Shown here one piece after another: positions 50,855-62,030 of a stretch of 64,000 nt of DNA. The stretch lies in assembly GCA_039881145.1 (NCBI GenBank), contig JAYKKI010000008.1, forward strand, positions 29,618,501 to 29,682,500, in the 5' to 3' direction. Origin of the DNA: Druceiella hillmani (taxonomy: Eukaryota; Arthropoda; Insecta; Lepidoptera; Hepialidae). Position 1 is the first letter of the stretch, and the number at the start of each line of letters is the position of its first letter. The translations under genes and the position numbers were made by a program. Below the pieces are notes generated by a model. The model was given only the letters and a program-made list of their open reading frames with translations. It searched no databases and was not told where the DNA came from.

Positions 50855-52878
50855 ATAAGCGAAATGCTGTTTAGCCTAATAAATATCTTTTCTACTTTTC
50901 GCAACAACTTTACGTCTCAAAAATATAATATCATATATTGTTTATGATTTTTTTTTCAATATTTGTTAAATTCACACAAATATAATTGATTAACATTTTC
51001 AAGACTAATGAAATTATATCTCGCATCATTTTATACGAAGAAACACAATAAATTAAAATTTGACTGTTCTCAATTTAGTATGAACTACGTTTACTGAAGT
51101 GAGGTAGTAAGTATGTCTGGTGGAAGTACCTCTGAAGCGTGTTGAGTCATATCCAGTGTAATTCCCGCTAGTGTGTGGTTACCTATTCAGTTCTGTCCTT
51201 GCGGGGCGGATACCCTCAGCTTTTAGTAGAATTTGACTCATGATTTTCACGAAATTTCAAAAGCCATTGACTGATCGATTGAATGATTCGTCACAGCGGA
51301 TCAACAGAATCGGATCGATGATTAATGTCCGGATAAAATAATAAAGGTAATCAGCACTGTTGACGATCGGCTATTACATACACCTGCAATTAAATACATA
51401 CAATGCAATTCGTGTGTCCAACATGAATAGGCATTTTTTTTCGTTTCCTTTCAACTATGCTATTAAAATTTGGCGGTTCAGCATTGTGCTAAAATATATT
51501 TTGATGACTCAAATGTGCGATGGTTAGTAATACAATATAATTTTAAGCACATAGACTTATACAAATAGATCTACATGATTTTTATTCACTTTTACACCAA
51601 CCCAAATAGTAAAACAGATATCATCGTACAATATATAATAGGTAAAAAATATTTTATATTTATTGAATCAGAAGAAAAAAATATTCCGATAATAATTATA
51701 TTTATTCCATTCTGATTATTTTTAGTCTATTGCAAAACGAAATATTTTTAATTTACAATAATATTGGTAAAAAAAAGGCAACAACAACCAAATATTATTA
51801 TTTTCCTTATTTAAATATATCTCTTTATTTTTTTTAAATACTTTATTCTTCGAAAATTTATTGTTTTAGTTACTAATTTAAACTAAAATGAGCATATATT
51901 TCTTTCGAATTATAATATATTTTAGGATACAATGTAAAAAAAGAATTTAATAATTTTATTTTGATTATTTAAAAAAACATGGCATAGTGAAAAAATATTT
52001 TAAGTAACATTATTTTAATGAAAAGAAAAGAATGGTTAGACAATATTTTCTAAGGAATTAATTTTACACACATCTCGTTTACATCCATCAGTACACAGTT
52101 TTAGTGTTTGTGGCATTGTACGGACCATGATGATTTCAACAAAATTCTTTTTCATTCCGTTTTGACTTTTTATTCCATATTACACCATTCAACTACAAAA
52201 CCCCGGAAATATGTATCGAATTGCGCATTTTCTTAAAAATCATAATAAATAAAAAAGTTACACAAAGATACTAAATAATAAATAATACATTGAACGAAGC
52301 AGTGTTTCTCATAAATTAAACGTAGCATTCTTTAAATTTTATAAAAAGATTTTTTTAAAAATGGCACAAACGAATGCAATATAAAAAAATGCTATAAAAT
52401 ATTTTATACATCCATAGAAAACAAGGAATTTTGTTGTTCGAACGTACGCGAAACGTTTTTTCGCTTTCCCGAAGATTTCCATGTTTTACAAATTTGTTTA
52501 GGGTATAAATTTGTTTAGGGGATATAATCAATAATCGTTTTGGATTCCTTGCAAAACGTAAGCATCAAATCTGTTTTTTTTTTCTTTTACAATACTTCAA
52601 TCTCCTTAAACGATAATAATAAATAATTCCTCGTATAAACAGAAAACATGATGAAGGGCCCTTTAACTTTTTTATAAATAAATTTAAAAAAAAAAATTTA
52701 ACAGAATTATTATTATATTATGTTGACTCCAATGCCGTTTCCTTACAATGTTTTTAATGAAAGTTGTTTTCCATAATTTGTGAATAACTTAAAATATCGG
52801 TACTTTGTTTACCTAGCAACTACTCTGATATTAATAATTTGGATGACTTTTAACAGGTATTTATTTCGAGAATTACTG

Positions 52879-52879
<1 letters not shown>
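50855..52879. other. AT-rich sequence, no supported gene
   Basis: A GC-richer patch at 51090-51330 ('CCTTGCGGGGCGGATACCC') may be repeat or regulatory sequence. The rest is very A/T-rich. Confidence 0.4.
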
Positions 52880-52954
<75 letters not shown>

Positions 52955-52955
52955 T
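52880..52955. repeat. (TA)n microsatellite
   Basis: About 76 bp of TA dinucleotide with one TATATGTATA interruption. Confidence 0.95.
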
Positions 52956-53819
52956 TAACTCACTGATCTATATAAACTTTTAACAAACATTCGGAATTAT
53001 AAAATTTTTAGGTGATATTACTGTCGCTGTCAGTCATTGCAAATAGCATGAAACCTAGTATTGAGCCTATAATTGCAAATAAAATCATTTTAAGGTAATA
53101 AATTCTAACGTTACCACTACTTTAACATAACATCAATCTCTCTAGAATATATCCACAAACGCTATACATTTTAAAAATTATAATTTCCTATAACGCGAAT
53201 ATCAATTGTACTGGTTCATGCTGATCATATGACGCGTGAGTTGAGTAAACTAATGACTTGAAAGTATAGACTAAAAATAATATAACTTTACATATACTAA
53301 AAACGTATTGTTTTATTAATCAATGTAATCAAATTTATTTAGCTACAACACTATTTACCTTCTTATAGGACTATTTTGAATTTAAATAGTCTTTCTTATT
53401 TCCGTGCTCTAAATTCTAACAGCATGAACGTGCTGAATTACCTACCAATAATAAAAACACAAGTATTATTGGCAATAGCATTACAGTCGTGGCTAAAAAT
53501 GATTATCACAGTTTTTATTTATATTCTTCAACAAGTCGTTTGCAATTTCAACTTCCTAGAAGTACGTCTTTCTAGGTACAGTGACTGTTCTGTGATCTTT
53601 AGACCGCCAATCGGGGCCGCCTAAATTGAGCAGAAACAGTAACTTCAGTGTTCGATCTATAATAAGAATTTACCATGAATCAGTCAAGCTTATTGTACTA
53701 CACAGATTCATCGTGCATAAAGGAATGAAAGAATATGTCTTTCATAATGGCATGAATATAACACAGATATATTATACATCATGCAATGAAAAAAACTAAC
53801 AATATGAAAATTGTCAAAA

Positions 53820-54283
53820 ATAAGACTAATTTATTGCTTTTTCTGAGAAATCTTGACTACAATCGATGGACTATTTTTATCCGTCAAAACCGCTAGTAGG
53901 CCACCGAATCTACTCTTATTTAAACGTATCCGTAACAAACGTCTCAAAAGGCGTCAAACCACAGCTTCATCAGAGCTCTTAAAACTAATTTGTATTAAAC
54001 AAACTTATTGGACTAAAGTGTTACTACACTACAACCCTTCAAGGCGTAAATTAATTATCGCCTCTCGATACTTTCAATGTTTTCCAGTTTTTCATACTAT
54101 GTTTTCATAGAACTGCGTCTTCGTAGCCAACGTAGTCCTAAGTTTACATTCTGGTTTGGACTTGAACACTTTTTTAGATATCCATTACTCTCCCATTCGT
54201 TGCGCATGGCGTTCGAGATTTTGAATAAAAGTCGTGAAATCCTTTGTAAGCATGTTTATTCCAAGGACTGTCGTCACAAATAA
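53820..54283 (+). pseudogene. Possible decayed retrotransposon ORF piece
   Basis: Two overlapping plus frames (53853-54110, 54077-54283) read as one protein with a frameshift. There is an R/K-rich part (FKRIRNKRLKRRQTTASSE), then RSQRSPKFTFWFGLEHFF. This faintly resembles the linker between endonuclease and reverse transcriptase in non-LTR retrotransposons, where a 'SPK.FW' motif is usual. No catalytic motif is seen. Weak. Confidence 0.22.
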
Positions 54284-54599
54284 CTAAAATGTTGCTCTAG
54301 TAATCAATTTCTTAAATCAAGTGTATTTCTAACCAATGTCTAGAGTAAAAAAACGAAGGTATATAACGCCTAATTTGGACATAAATAAGTAACAGCGCGA
54401 CCTATATCCTCTGACCCCATAGTCTGTTTTATTTTTACTTCAAACTCATATGTGGAAGGGTTTGTCCCATATTCACAACCTTAGCTACTTGGCTATACTT
54501 CGATAACTATATAATAATATCTCAATTTCCCATGAAATTCAAACCCATTAAAATTAACTTAAACATTTATTTAAAAGACATCTCAAAAGTATACGGTTT

Positions 54600-54960
54600 T
54601 CAGTGTTTCGCACCTCGATCTGGAAAACGGAACCTTTATAACATTACTCATGTTTCTGCCTGTGACAGCCGATTTTCTCTGAAACTATGCGACGTAGAAA
54701 CTTGAAATTAGGCATAGAAAAACGTTTTCATTAATTTTCGTATCTTACACTAAGTAACTTTTTATTAAATATTCATTAAGAATTAAAAAGGGGATACATA
54801 AAAAACTCGATCATTTAATTTTTTTTATATCATATGGCGTATCATTTGAATGGCTTGTCATGATCAATACAAAAAAAAATTTTCGTAATTTTAAATTTCG
54901 TATTTAAAAACTTCCGCCTCCCCTTATTTCCGAAACTACTGAACAAAAATAACGAAAAAA
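54600..54960. mobile_element. Dispersed repeat, diverged subfamily, copy 1
   Basis: It opens 'GAAAACGGAACCTTTATAAC', then 'ATTACTCATGTTTCTGCCTG' and 'ATGCGACGTAGAAACTTGAA'. The last segment is nearly identical to the one at 61610. This appears to be a second lineage of the repeat at 28.4 and 36.7 kb. The middle holds 'ATATCATATGGCGTATCAT', matching 'AGTATCATATGGAGTATCAT' at 61735. Confidence 0.6.
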
Positions 54961-55291
54961 CGTGATTTGTAAAATATGACGAGAAGATTAAAAAAGGCAT
55001 AGCGATTATTCTAGATCTTATACATATTTAAATATGTACATTGTTTTTATATTGAAATATGTACATTGTGTTAACGCCTGTGATAAAACACTGTAGCCGA
55101 TATTGTTACGTTGTGTATAAAATGTATTTATAAAGAGTTCTAGAAATACTCTGCACTCTTAAATGTTTATAAGTGCCTAAATGTGTACAGAAACCTTGTA
55201 AGTTGAGTTCTACTCGTACTTGGTAGGTTTTTGTTGAGTAAGTACATATTTAAGTTCTTTATTAATGTAATTATTTACACCTCATTAGTTG

Positions 55292-55752
55292 TTGAATATA
55301 TTTGGCGATAATTTTCTAGAAATTCATTATTCACAACTAAATGAAACTACGTGAGCATTATTTCTACCTTATTTAAATTCTTTACCACAACCTAGGTTTC
55401 GTTGTATGACAACATCTTCAGGTGGACAATTAGCAAAGATAGCCTTTTAATATATATTGACAATATTTTTTTTCCCTTCTAATATATATTAACAACTTCT
55501 TTTAATATATATTAACAATAAATTTTTTCCCTTCTAATATATATTAACAACTTCTTTTAATATATATTAACAATAAATTTTTTCCCTTCTAATATATATT
55601 GGTCTCCTTTTAATATATATTGACAATAAGCAAAGATAGATCTTTTCTAATTGCCCACCTGAAGATGTTGTCATACAACGAAACCTAGGTCGTGGTAACG
55701 AATATAAATAAAGTAGAAATAATACTACATCATGTAGTTTAATTTAATTATC
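55292..55752. mobile_element. Foldback MITE, copy 4, with internal tandem array
   Basis: The left arm begins with a complete terminus 'TTGAATATATTTGGCG' and reads to 'TCTTCAGGTGGACAATTAGC'. The right arm resumes at 'TAATTGCCCACCTGAAGATG' and ends 'ACATCATGTAGTTTAATTT'. Between the arms, where other copies have about 25 bp, lies a tandem array (55445-55628). Confidence 0.85.
55445..55628. repeat. Tandem array inside MITE copy 4, unit about 55 bp
   Basis: The unit is built of two similar halves: 'TTTTAATATATATTAACAAT' with AAATTTTTTCCC, then 'TTCTAATATATATTAACAAC' with TTC. About three full units are present, and the outer ones vary (TTGACAATA). Confidence 0.9.
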
Positions 55753-55899
55753 CTCATACGTTTTTAAATTATTACATTTAGTCTCACGCTAAATGAATAA
55801 ACCGATATACGCAATAACGCTTCAAATAAATTAATAAGATGAAATCAAAACGTACAACATGAAGTACAATAAACTGCATTTATTCCTCAACATAACAAC
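55753..55899. other. AT-rich sequence, nothing recognised
   Basis: No feature is seen. Confidence 0.45.
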
Positions 55900-56095
55900 G
55901 CAATCAGTAGGTTCGGGCCGCATGCAACGCGGCGCACGCGTTATTAGCGTTAATAAAGTGGTCATTACACGTATTGTACAAATATTTCAATCACCGCCGG
56001 GGAGACGAGGCCCGCCCATGGATAATATCGATATCGTATCTGAACCTAATGGCAGTGCGAGGAGGCAGATTGGATTACGTCCGCTTTTAAAAAGA
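55900..56095. promoter_or_regulatory. GC-richer non-coding island with homeodomain-like sites
   Basis: This block has clustered CpG ('CAACGCGGCGCACGCGTTAT'), then TTAGCGTTAATAAAG and GGATAATATCGATATCG. A plus frame (55859-56101) spans it but has no domain. TTTATTAACG-type cores suit Hox or Caudal-class proteins. Candidate enhancer by composition and motifs. Confidence 0.3.
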
Positions 56096-57234
56096 AATTA
56101 AATTGATACTACATTATAAAAAAAATTAATCGCATGCAACTCAATACACGTGACAGAAGTGAAACTTCTTTAGCGATCTAAACCTTGACAAAAATAAGTA
56201 TAAAGTGTTAAAACGGCACTAACAGTGAAAAATAATACACAAAGTGTAAATCCATAGATTGTACTAAACTCTCATTAAAAAGATTTTAATACTATATATA
56301 ATTATTATAATAAGATTTAATATATACTTTTACAAAAATTAATAAAATGTCACTATAAATCGATGTAAACATCTAATCTTCAGTTAAATTTACATAGCCT
56401 ATTGTCAATTAACAAAAATAGCTGCAATATAAGTACCAGAACACTTAAATGCTGCTCGCGTTGTAAATTATTTTTGCGACTATATGTGAGGGTTTGTTGC
56501 AGATTTATAAATAAATTAAATACAATGTATACCCAATATGTTGTTATTCTTGTAATGGATGAATCAAACATAATAATAAAAAATAATAAATGATATAAAT
56601 AAAACACCAAAATTTCAATAGTTTTCTTTTGACACTTGTAACGTAAATAACACAACGTATGCGTGGTGCTTCAGCTGTTCATGTATAGCATCTGAGGTAT
56701 ATATCTACAACGCTTCTAGCCAACACAAGTTTTAAAAAATATGTTTAATAATATAATATATTATATATCGATAAAAACCAAGTACAATAATAGTATAAAA
56801 TAATTTTACTAATACGTTAAACAAGGAGAAATCTAGCTTATTATTAAACTAACAATATTTGTAATTTATCGGTTTTTTAGAGTATTCAAATACGAAAATT
56901 AAAATTAAACGTATTTTCTGTATGTAGCCGTTATCAAATCTATATTTAGACATAAATATTTAAAAAATATATAAAGACATGATGTATGTAAATAAAATAC
57001 ACTGGCCGAAATGAAAAAAACAGCCGTAATGGTAAACCATGTTGGTGGGTTAAAACCTGAACTAAGATGCTAAGTTCTATCTTATCCATTGGGCCCTTAC
57101 CACAAGAATGAAAATCTAAACTTATCTGAATTGAAATAAATGTAGTCTACATTTCACCGGCCAATTAACGAAATATAAAAATATTTCACTTACCACAATC
57201 TAACTCTGCGTTAGCCGAGTAGTCATATTAATAT
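56096..57234. other. AT-rich sequence, nothing recognised
   Basis: Frames at 56380-56655 (minus) and 56402-56593 (plus) have no recognisable content. Confidence 0.45.
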
Positions 57235-57395
57235 CGAATAGCCATTTTGGGCGTCAAATTTGCCCCGGCAATAAACCATGAGGCGGTCGCAGGCTACAAT
57301 AAAGCAAAGTGTAAAAAATGACGGCAAATAGGGCGCTTGGGCTCGCGTTGGGGGTCCGCCGTCGGCGGCGCCAGTGCCGCGCGCTTTAGTAAGTT
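57235..57395. promoter_or_regulatory. GC-richer non-coding island
   Basis: Contains 'GGTCCGCCGTCGGCGGCGCC' and 'GGCAATAAACCATGAGGCGG'. A minus frame (57223-57453) crosses it without a domain. Candidate conserved regulatory element. Confidence 0.3.
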
Positions 57396-57728
57396 TCTTC
57401 TTATATTTAATACTTGCACACTGAAACAGTTCATTAAAATGGCTCTGTAACAAATATACTATGAGACTTAGAACTGATTTGTTTTTATTTTAATTGTGAG
57501 TGAAACCTGAGTAATTCAGAAATCATTGAACAAGTTTTTGTATAACTGAACTTAGACGTAAGTTTTGTTTAAGTCTTAATAATCTCACGTGAAAATTATC
57601 GAAACGAGACGAAATTAAATGGATGTTTTAATTTTTTTCGTTTTAGACTCAACATTTTTGTTATTTTATAAAACATTAGTCCATGGTCCAATCTGGTAAA
57701 GTAGTATATAAGAATGAATAAAATAATA

Positions 57729-57842
<114 letters not shown>

Positions 57843-58089
57843 TACAAATCCCATTTTTAAAGCTAAAGCTAACTAGATTTAATTCATTACACACTTTTAG
57901 AGTTCAGAATCTAAGAATACAATCTCCAAAATATCAATTTCTTATGAATGTTATGACCATTACATTCAGTCTTGTGGATCTAAAGACATCAGAACAATAT
58001 TTAAAAAAATATCATAGAAAAAAAAACCTAATATGGACAACTTTATTTCAAAGATACAAGAAACCCAATTATTTCCCTTGTCTACCTGC

Positions 58090-58230
58090 ACGTAAACTGA
58101 ATAGACATGGGCCGTCACTGGACAAGGGCAGCAAGCCTGCGCGAATGAAGTCATCATGAGCCCTTTAATTAAGGCGCGCCGATACGTACCCCGCGCCATA
58201 CTCACTTCGCATGGCAACCTGATTAAAGAC
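58090..58230. promoter_or_regulatory. GC-richer non-coding island with TTAATTAA next to GGCGCGCC
   Basis: The block holds 'CCCTTTAATTAAGGCGCGCC' (58161-58180), 'GATACGTACCCCGCGCC' and 'CACTTCGCATGGC'. Two plus frames overlap here without domains. TTAATTAA is a homeodomain-type core. Candidate enhancer. Confidence 0.28.
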
Positions 58231-59170
58231 TTGGTATTCGTAGTGATGGAAATCCTATCTCACTTTCAGAGTGGACCCTTTGTTAATTTATTAACACTGA
58301 GTGAAAACAGGGAACACTTGAGGAAGAGAACGCGATATGAGTATTACAAGGACTTGGAATGATACTAATATACTTAAAACCCCCCCAAATCCCTAAGAGC
58401 CTTATTAAAAGTCCAAAATCTGCAAAAACTATCATTTTGGTTTGTATATTTTATAACGTTACTGCAATTTCTGCTTAATTTCAGTTAAACTACTAAGTTA
58501 CGATTTATGTATATGGATTCCATATCTACATCTGTATTCCAAAAGGGTTATTTAAACCTAATATGACATCAAATCGTAAAAAAGTTATGTTGAAGAAAAA
58601 AGAAAAGGTTTTGACAAATAACTACGATTTATATAATTTAATTCCACGTATACTATTTACAAGAAAATGGAAAATGGTAATGCCAATACCGAAGCTATTG
58701 TAGCGGGTATTATGTTTATTTTTTAATTTTAATTGATTCATCCACAGTAAATCTTTAGTTTGCTCATTATTTATATAACACAACATAATTTGTTAGTCTT
58801 TCGCAATAAATGTTCCATTCTAACAGCAAAAATATGACTAAAATGTAAAAGATTAATATTATACCCTTAATTAACAAGATACTAAAGTTAAATTTTGATT
58901 TATTTTTTTCCTTAGATACCGCCTAAAGTTATAGCTTTCTTCTCAATCTTATTATCACAACCTTTCTCAAACAATCGTTTGTTGTCCAGATATCCATCTT
59001 TATATATGCCAAAAACAAGAAAGGCTCTTACTAAGACAACTTTTCCTTCTAACTATTGTTACCATAATTTAATCAGATGCAAGTTATAATAAGTTACAAG
59101 AATATAGAGACACATTTGTTATTAACATGCATGTTTATAATTAATACAAATGAAAAAAAAAGCTCGCTCC
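58231..59170. other. AT-rich sequence, nothing recognised
   Basis: No gene or repeat family is evident. Confidence 0.45.
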
Positions 59171-59235
59171 ATGACCAGGATTGACCAATGACTAGGTCAA
59201 ATTCGCTAATGACCAGAATTCGCTAATGACCAGGT
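59171..59235. repeat. Short tandem repeat, unit about 18-20 bp
   Basis: 'AATTCGCTAATGACCAG' occurs twice in tandem, preceded by degenerate 'ATGACCAGGATTGACC' copies. Confidence 0.7.
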
Positions 59236-60464
59236 TTGCAAAAGCATAGCCAAGGAATGAAGGTCAAGGCGCAGTATAAAGTTTACCAGTTCAAAAAGGT
59301 TGCGAAGTTTTCAAAGTGTTTATGATAACATATTTATAAATATGTGGCGATGCAAAACATACCACGTAACTTCAAAAATTTATAAATACTCTTTTACCAA
59401 TATCTTTAAAAATCCTCCTTGTGGCTGGTGTTAAAGACCATAAAATAACTGGGCTATCATAACCTCGGGTAATTTCAAGCAATTTCAATTGCAAAACATT
59501 TAACGAAATACGTTTTCAAAAATGTCTTCACTAATAGGGAACCTTATAGCCAATTTCTCCCGTTAGGGAGCTACCTGTACTCGAACTTAAAGTATTATAG
59601 GTAAACATAATGTGACGTTTTGTAATTTATATCCGGCTGTCTTTCATTGGTTTTTCGAAGAGTAAATCTGGATTTATAATAAATATGCATCAATATTGTG
59701 CAGTTGGATATTGCTGCAGTTGGAGCAGTTGAAAATATAGTTTTTTTTTCATTTATTCCCTAAGGACATACAACGTTGAAAACCGTGGACAATATATGTG
59801 CTTTGCAAAAACGTTAAAACAACCAAACAATACTTCAGCTGTGTTCATATTGTCTCTTCACATAAAAGTTTAAAAACTTTTTAGCACGTTACAATAATTT
59901 ACCGCTTTTTTGACAGCTAGTTTTGTTCACGTCTTACTTCGGTAGCGCCATCTAGGCTTAGCTTTGCGTAAGATTCCCTATTAATATTAATTAAATTTAT
60001 AATTCACCTATGTGAACAATTTTACTGTATTTGAAATCTAAGTATTAGCTTTTTAATTTATATTTTTATTCTTTATATGTAAATATGGTAACTGACAGCA
60101 AGTTCACAGGCAGTGTTTGGATACATTTTTTCATTGTATAAAATAAACAAATAAAAATTCATCCTGTCAAAATAAACTCTTATACTTTTAAGTCAATTAA
60201 TATAAAAATAATACTATTAACGTGTAAGTTTCGAATACTTTTTCCAGTATCAACAAAGTACACTTAAATAAAAGAGAAATTAGAGAGAAGAGACTTAAAC
60301 TTCGCGTTTTGAAATTTTTAACAATAAAATAAGTTTTCGTAAAATTTTCAATTTATTAATTTTTATAACAACAAATAATGATAGAAAAGAAAAATCATAG
60401 AGCAAAATCGTTTATTTAAAACTTGCTTTCAATTTAAATTATTATCCGACTAAGGCAGAGGAGG
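59236..60464. other. AT-rich sequence, nothing recognised
   Basis: No gene or repeat family is evident. Confidence 0.45.
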
Positions 60465-60650
60465 GGTTATGAATTTCATAGGTTATGTTTGTACGTGGGT
60501 AAGTTTGTTTCCTCATACAGACTAAACTACTAAAGTTACTTTAACAAATTAGATGTCCTTAGATTCATCTTAATCTAGAGGGTGTCTTTGCATATATAAC
60601 TTTGTGAATTTCGTAGGCTATGTATGTATGTATTTCGTGTTTTTCAGTAT
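60465..60650. repeat. Diffuse dispersed-repeat piece
   Basis: 'GAGGAGGGGTTATGAATTTC', 'TTTGTTTCCTCATACAGAC' and 'TATGTATGTATGTATTTCG' have the style of a widespread lepidopteran repeat with GGAGGGGTTATG and (TATG)n. The family is not named. Confidence 0.35.
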
Positions 60651-60739
60651 TTTTTCCACAGTCGCGTTTTAGTTTTTCCTCTCGTTGAAATTCGAATTCC
60701 AAATGGTCTAAATCATTTAAGTATCGATTTTGTGAGGCG

Positions 60740-61140
60740 ATTTATTCCCGAAGGATACATTCCACGATAATCGTACTCTTGCCTCTAGTATAATATTTAC
60801 GACTGACAATACTTCTCGTAGCAGCAACAAACTCTTGATGATCAACGATCGGATCTCGCACAGCACTGTACAGGAAGAAGTGTTTAGATCGCCACCATGT
60901 CATTACTGACACCGTCTGAAAACGTCCTGCGGTCACAGGCTGCACCTTTCCCCGACCGCAAATTGCGGTTTTTAACATCTAATATAACACGAGGCATTCA
61001 CTCGGTCGCATCCAAATGTGGCAAATAATGGTCGTCGCCCATAATTTGTGATGAGGCCGCCGCGCTTGCATGGCTTGCGGCTAACCATTAAGATGAATGC
61101 GGTTTCTTGAAGATCTCCACCATTGCGAGATAATTGTTTG
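60740..61140. promoter_or_regulatory. GC-richer island with four RUNX-type motifs
   Basis: TGCGGTC at 60928-60934, its complement GACCGCA at 60954-60960, TGCGGTT at 60964-60970 and TGCGGTT at 61098-61104 all fit the TGYGGTY consensus of Runt/RUNX proteins. The middle two form a near-palindrome. The block is GC-richer than the flanks. The minus frame 60742-60978 has no domain. It is probably a developmental enhancer. Confidence 0.35.
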
Positions 61141-61504
61141 CTTGCCAAAGCATTGCACTTATTAAATTAAGTCGCGATCTATGTAATCATGAGTTGTTCC
61201 GCGTATAAAACGTTTATTCGGTTACGTGGGAGGGACCAACTTTATTTTATAGGACTCTGTGCTATTAATATTATAGGGTTTTTTTCTCTGAGTCTACAAA
61301 AGATTTTAGTTAAAGAATATTTTCATTTTTTCATTCTAACAAAAGGTAAAATAAATAATTGGCTGGTAGAGAATTTGAAAGCTTTTCGAAAATTCTGAAA
61401 AGGGGCAATTCCCAAAATATTATGTTGAATTTATTGCCAAAATACTTTTCGAGAAACATAATATTACTCGGAAAGACTATAAAATTGGAAAAAAAATACT
61501 TTTT
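61141..61504. other. AT-rich sequence, no supported gene
   Basis: A 69-codon plus frame (61189-61398) starts MSCSAYKTFIRLRG and has a hydrophobic middle, but there is no domain or splice support. Confidence 0.35.
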
Positions 61505-61770
61505 AGTATTTCATACCTCAGACTGAAAAACATAACCCTTATAAGATTACTCACCTATCGCATCTGCCTGTCCCTTTGATAGCCGTCGAATTTTTTCAGA
61601 AACGATGCTACGTAGAAACTTGAAATTACATCTTGTAAACCCACAAATTTTGCACTGGCTAACTTTTTTCAATATTCAATTAAGACTTAAAGAGGGGGTA
61701 AGTAAAGCATTAAACAATTTTTTTTATGTTTTAAGTATCATATGGAGTATCATATGAAAGAGATGTCTAT
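61505..61770. mobile_element. Dispersed repeat, diverged subfamily, copy 2
   Basis: It opens 'CATACCTCAGACTGAAAAAC', then 'ATAACCCTTATAAGATTACTC' and 'TGCTACGTAGAAACTTGAAA', parallel to 54600-54960 throughout. The 16-bp minisatellite follows directly. Confidence 0.6.
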
Positions 61771-61797
61771 GAATATTTGCATAATTTTAAATGGCAT

Positions 61798-62030
61798 ATT
61801 TTCATTCGTGCAAGTTTTCATACGTGCGATTTTTCATACGTGCGAGTTTTCATACGTGCGTGTTTTCATACGTGCAAGTTTTCATATGTGCGAATTTTCA
61901 TACGTACGAGTTTTCATACGTGTTCTTTTCATACGTACTCTTTTCATATGTATGAGTTTTCATACGTGCGAGTTTTCATACTTGTTCTTTTCATACGTGT
62001 GAGTTTTTATACGTGCAAATTTATATACAT
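61798..62030. repeat. 16-bp minisatellite, about 15 units
   Basis: The unit is 'CATACGTGCGAGTTTT', with 15-bp variants such as CATACGTGTTCTTTT. Because most units are not multiples of three, two plus frames stay open and read FSYVRVFIRA repeats. These are products of the array, not a gene. Confidence 0.92.
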
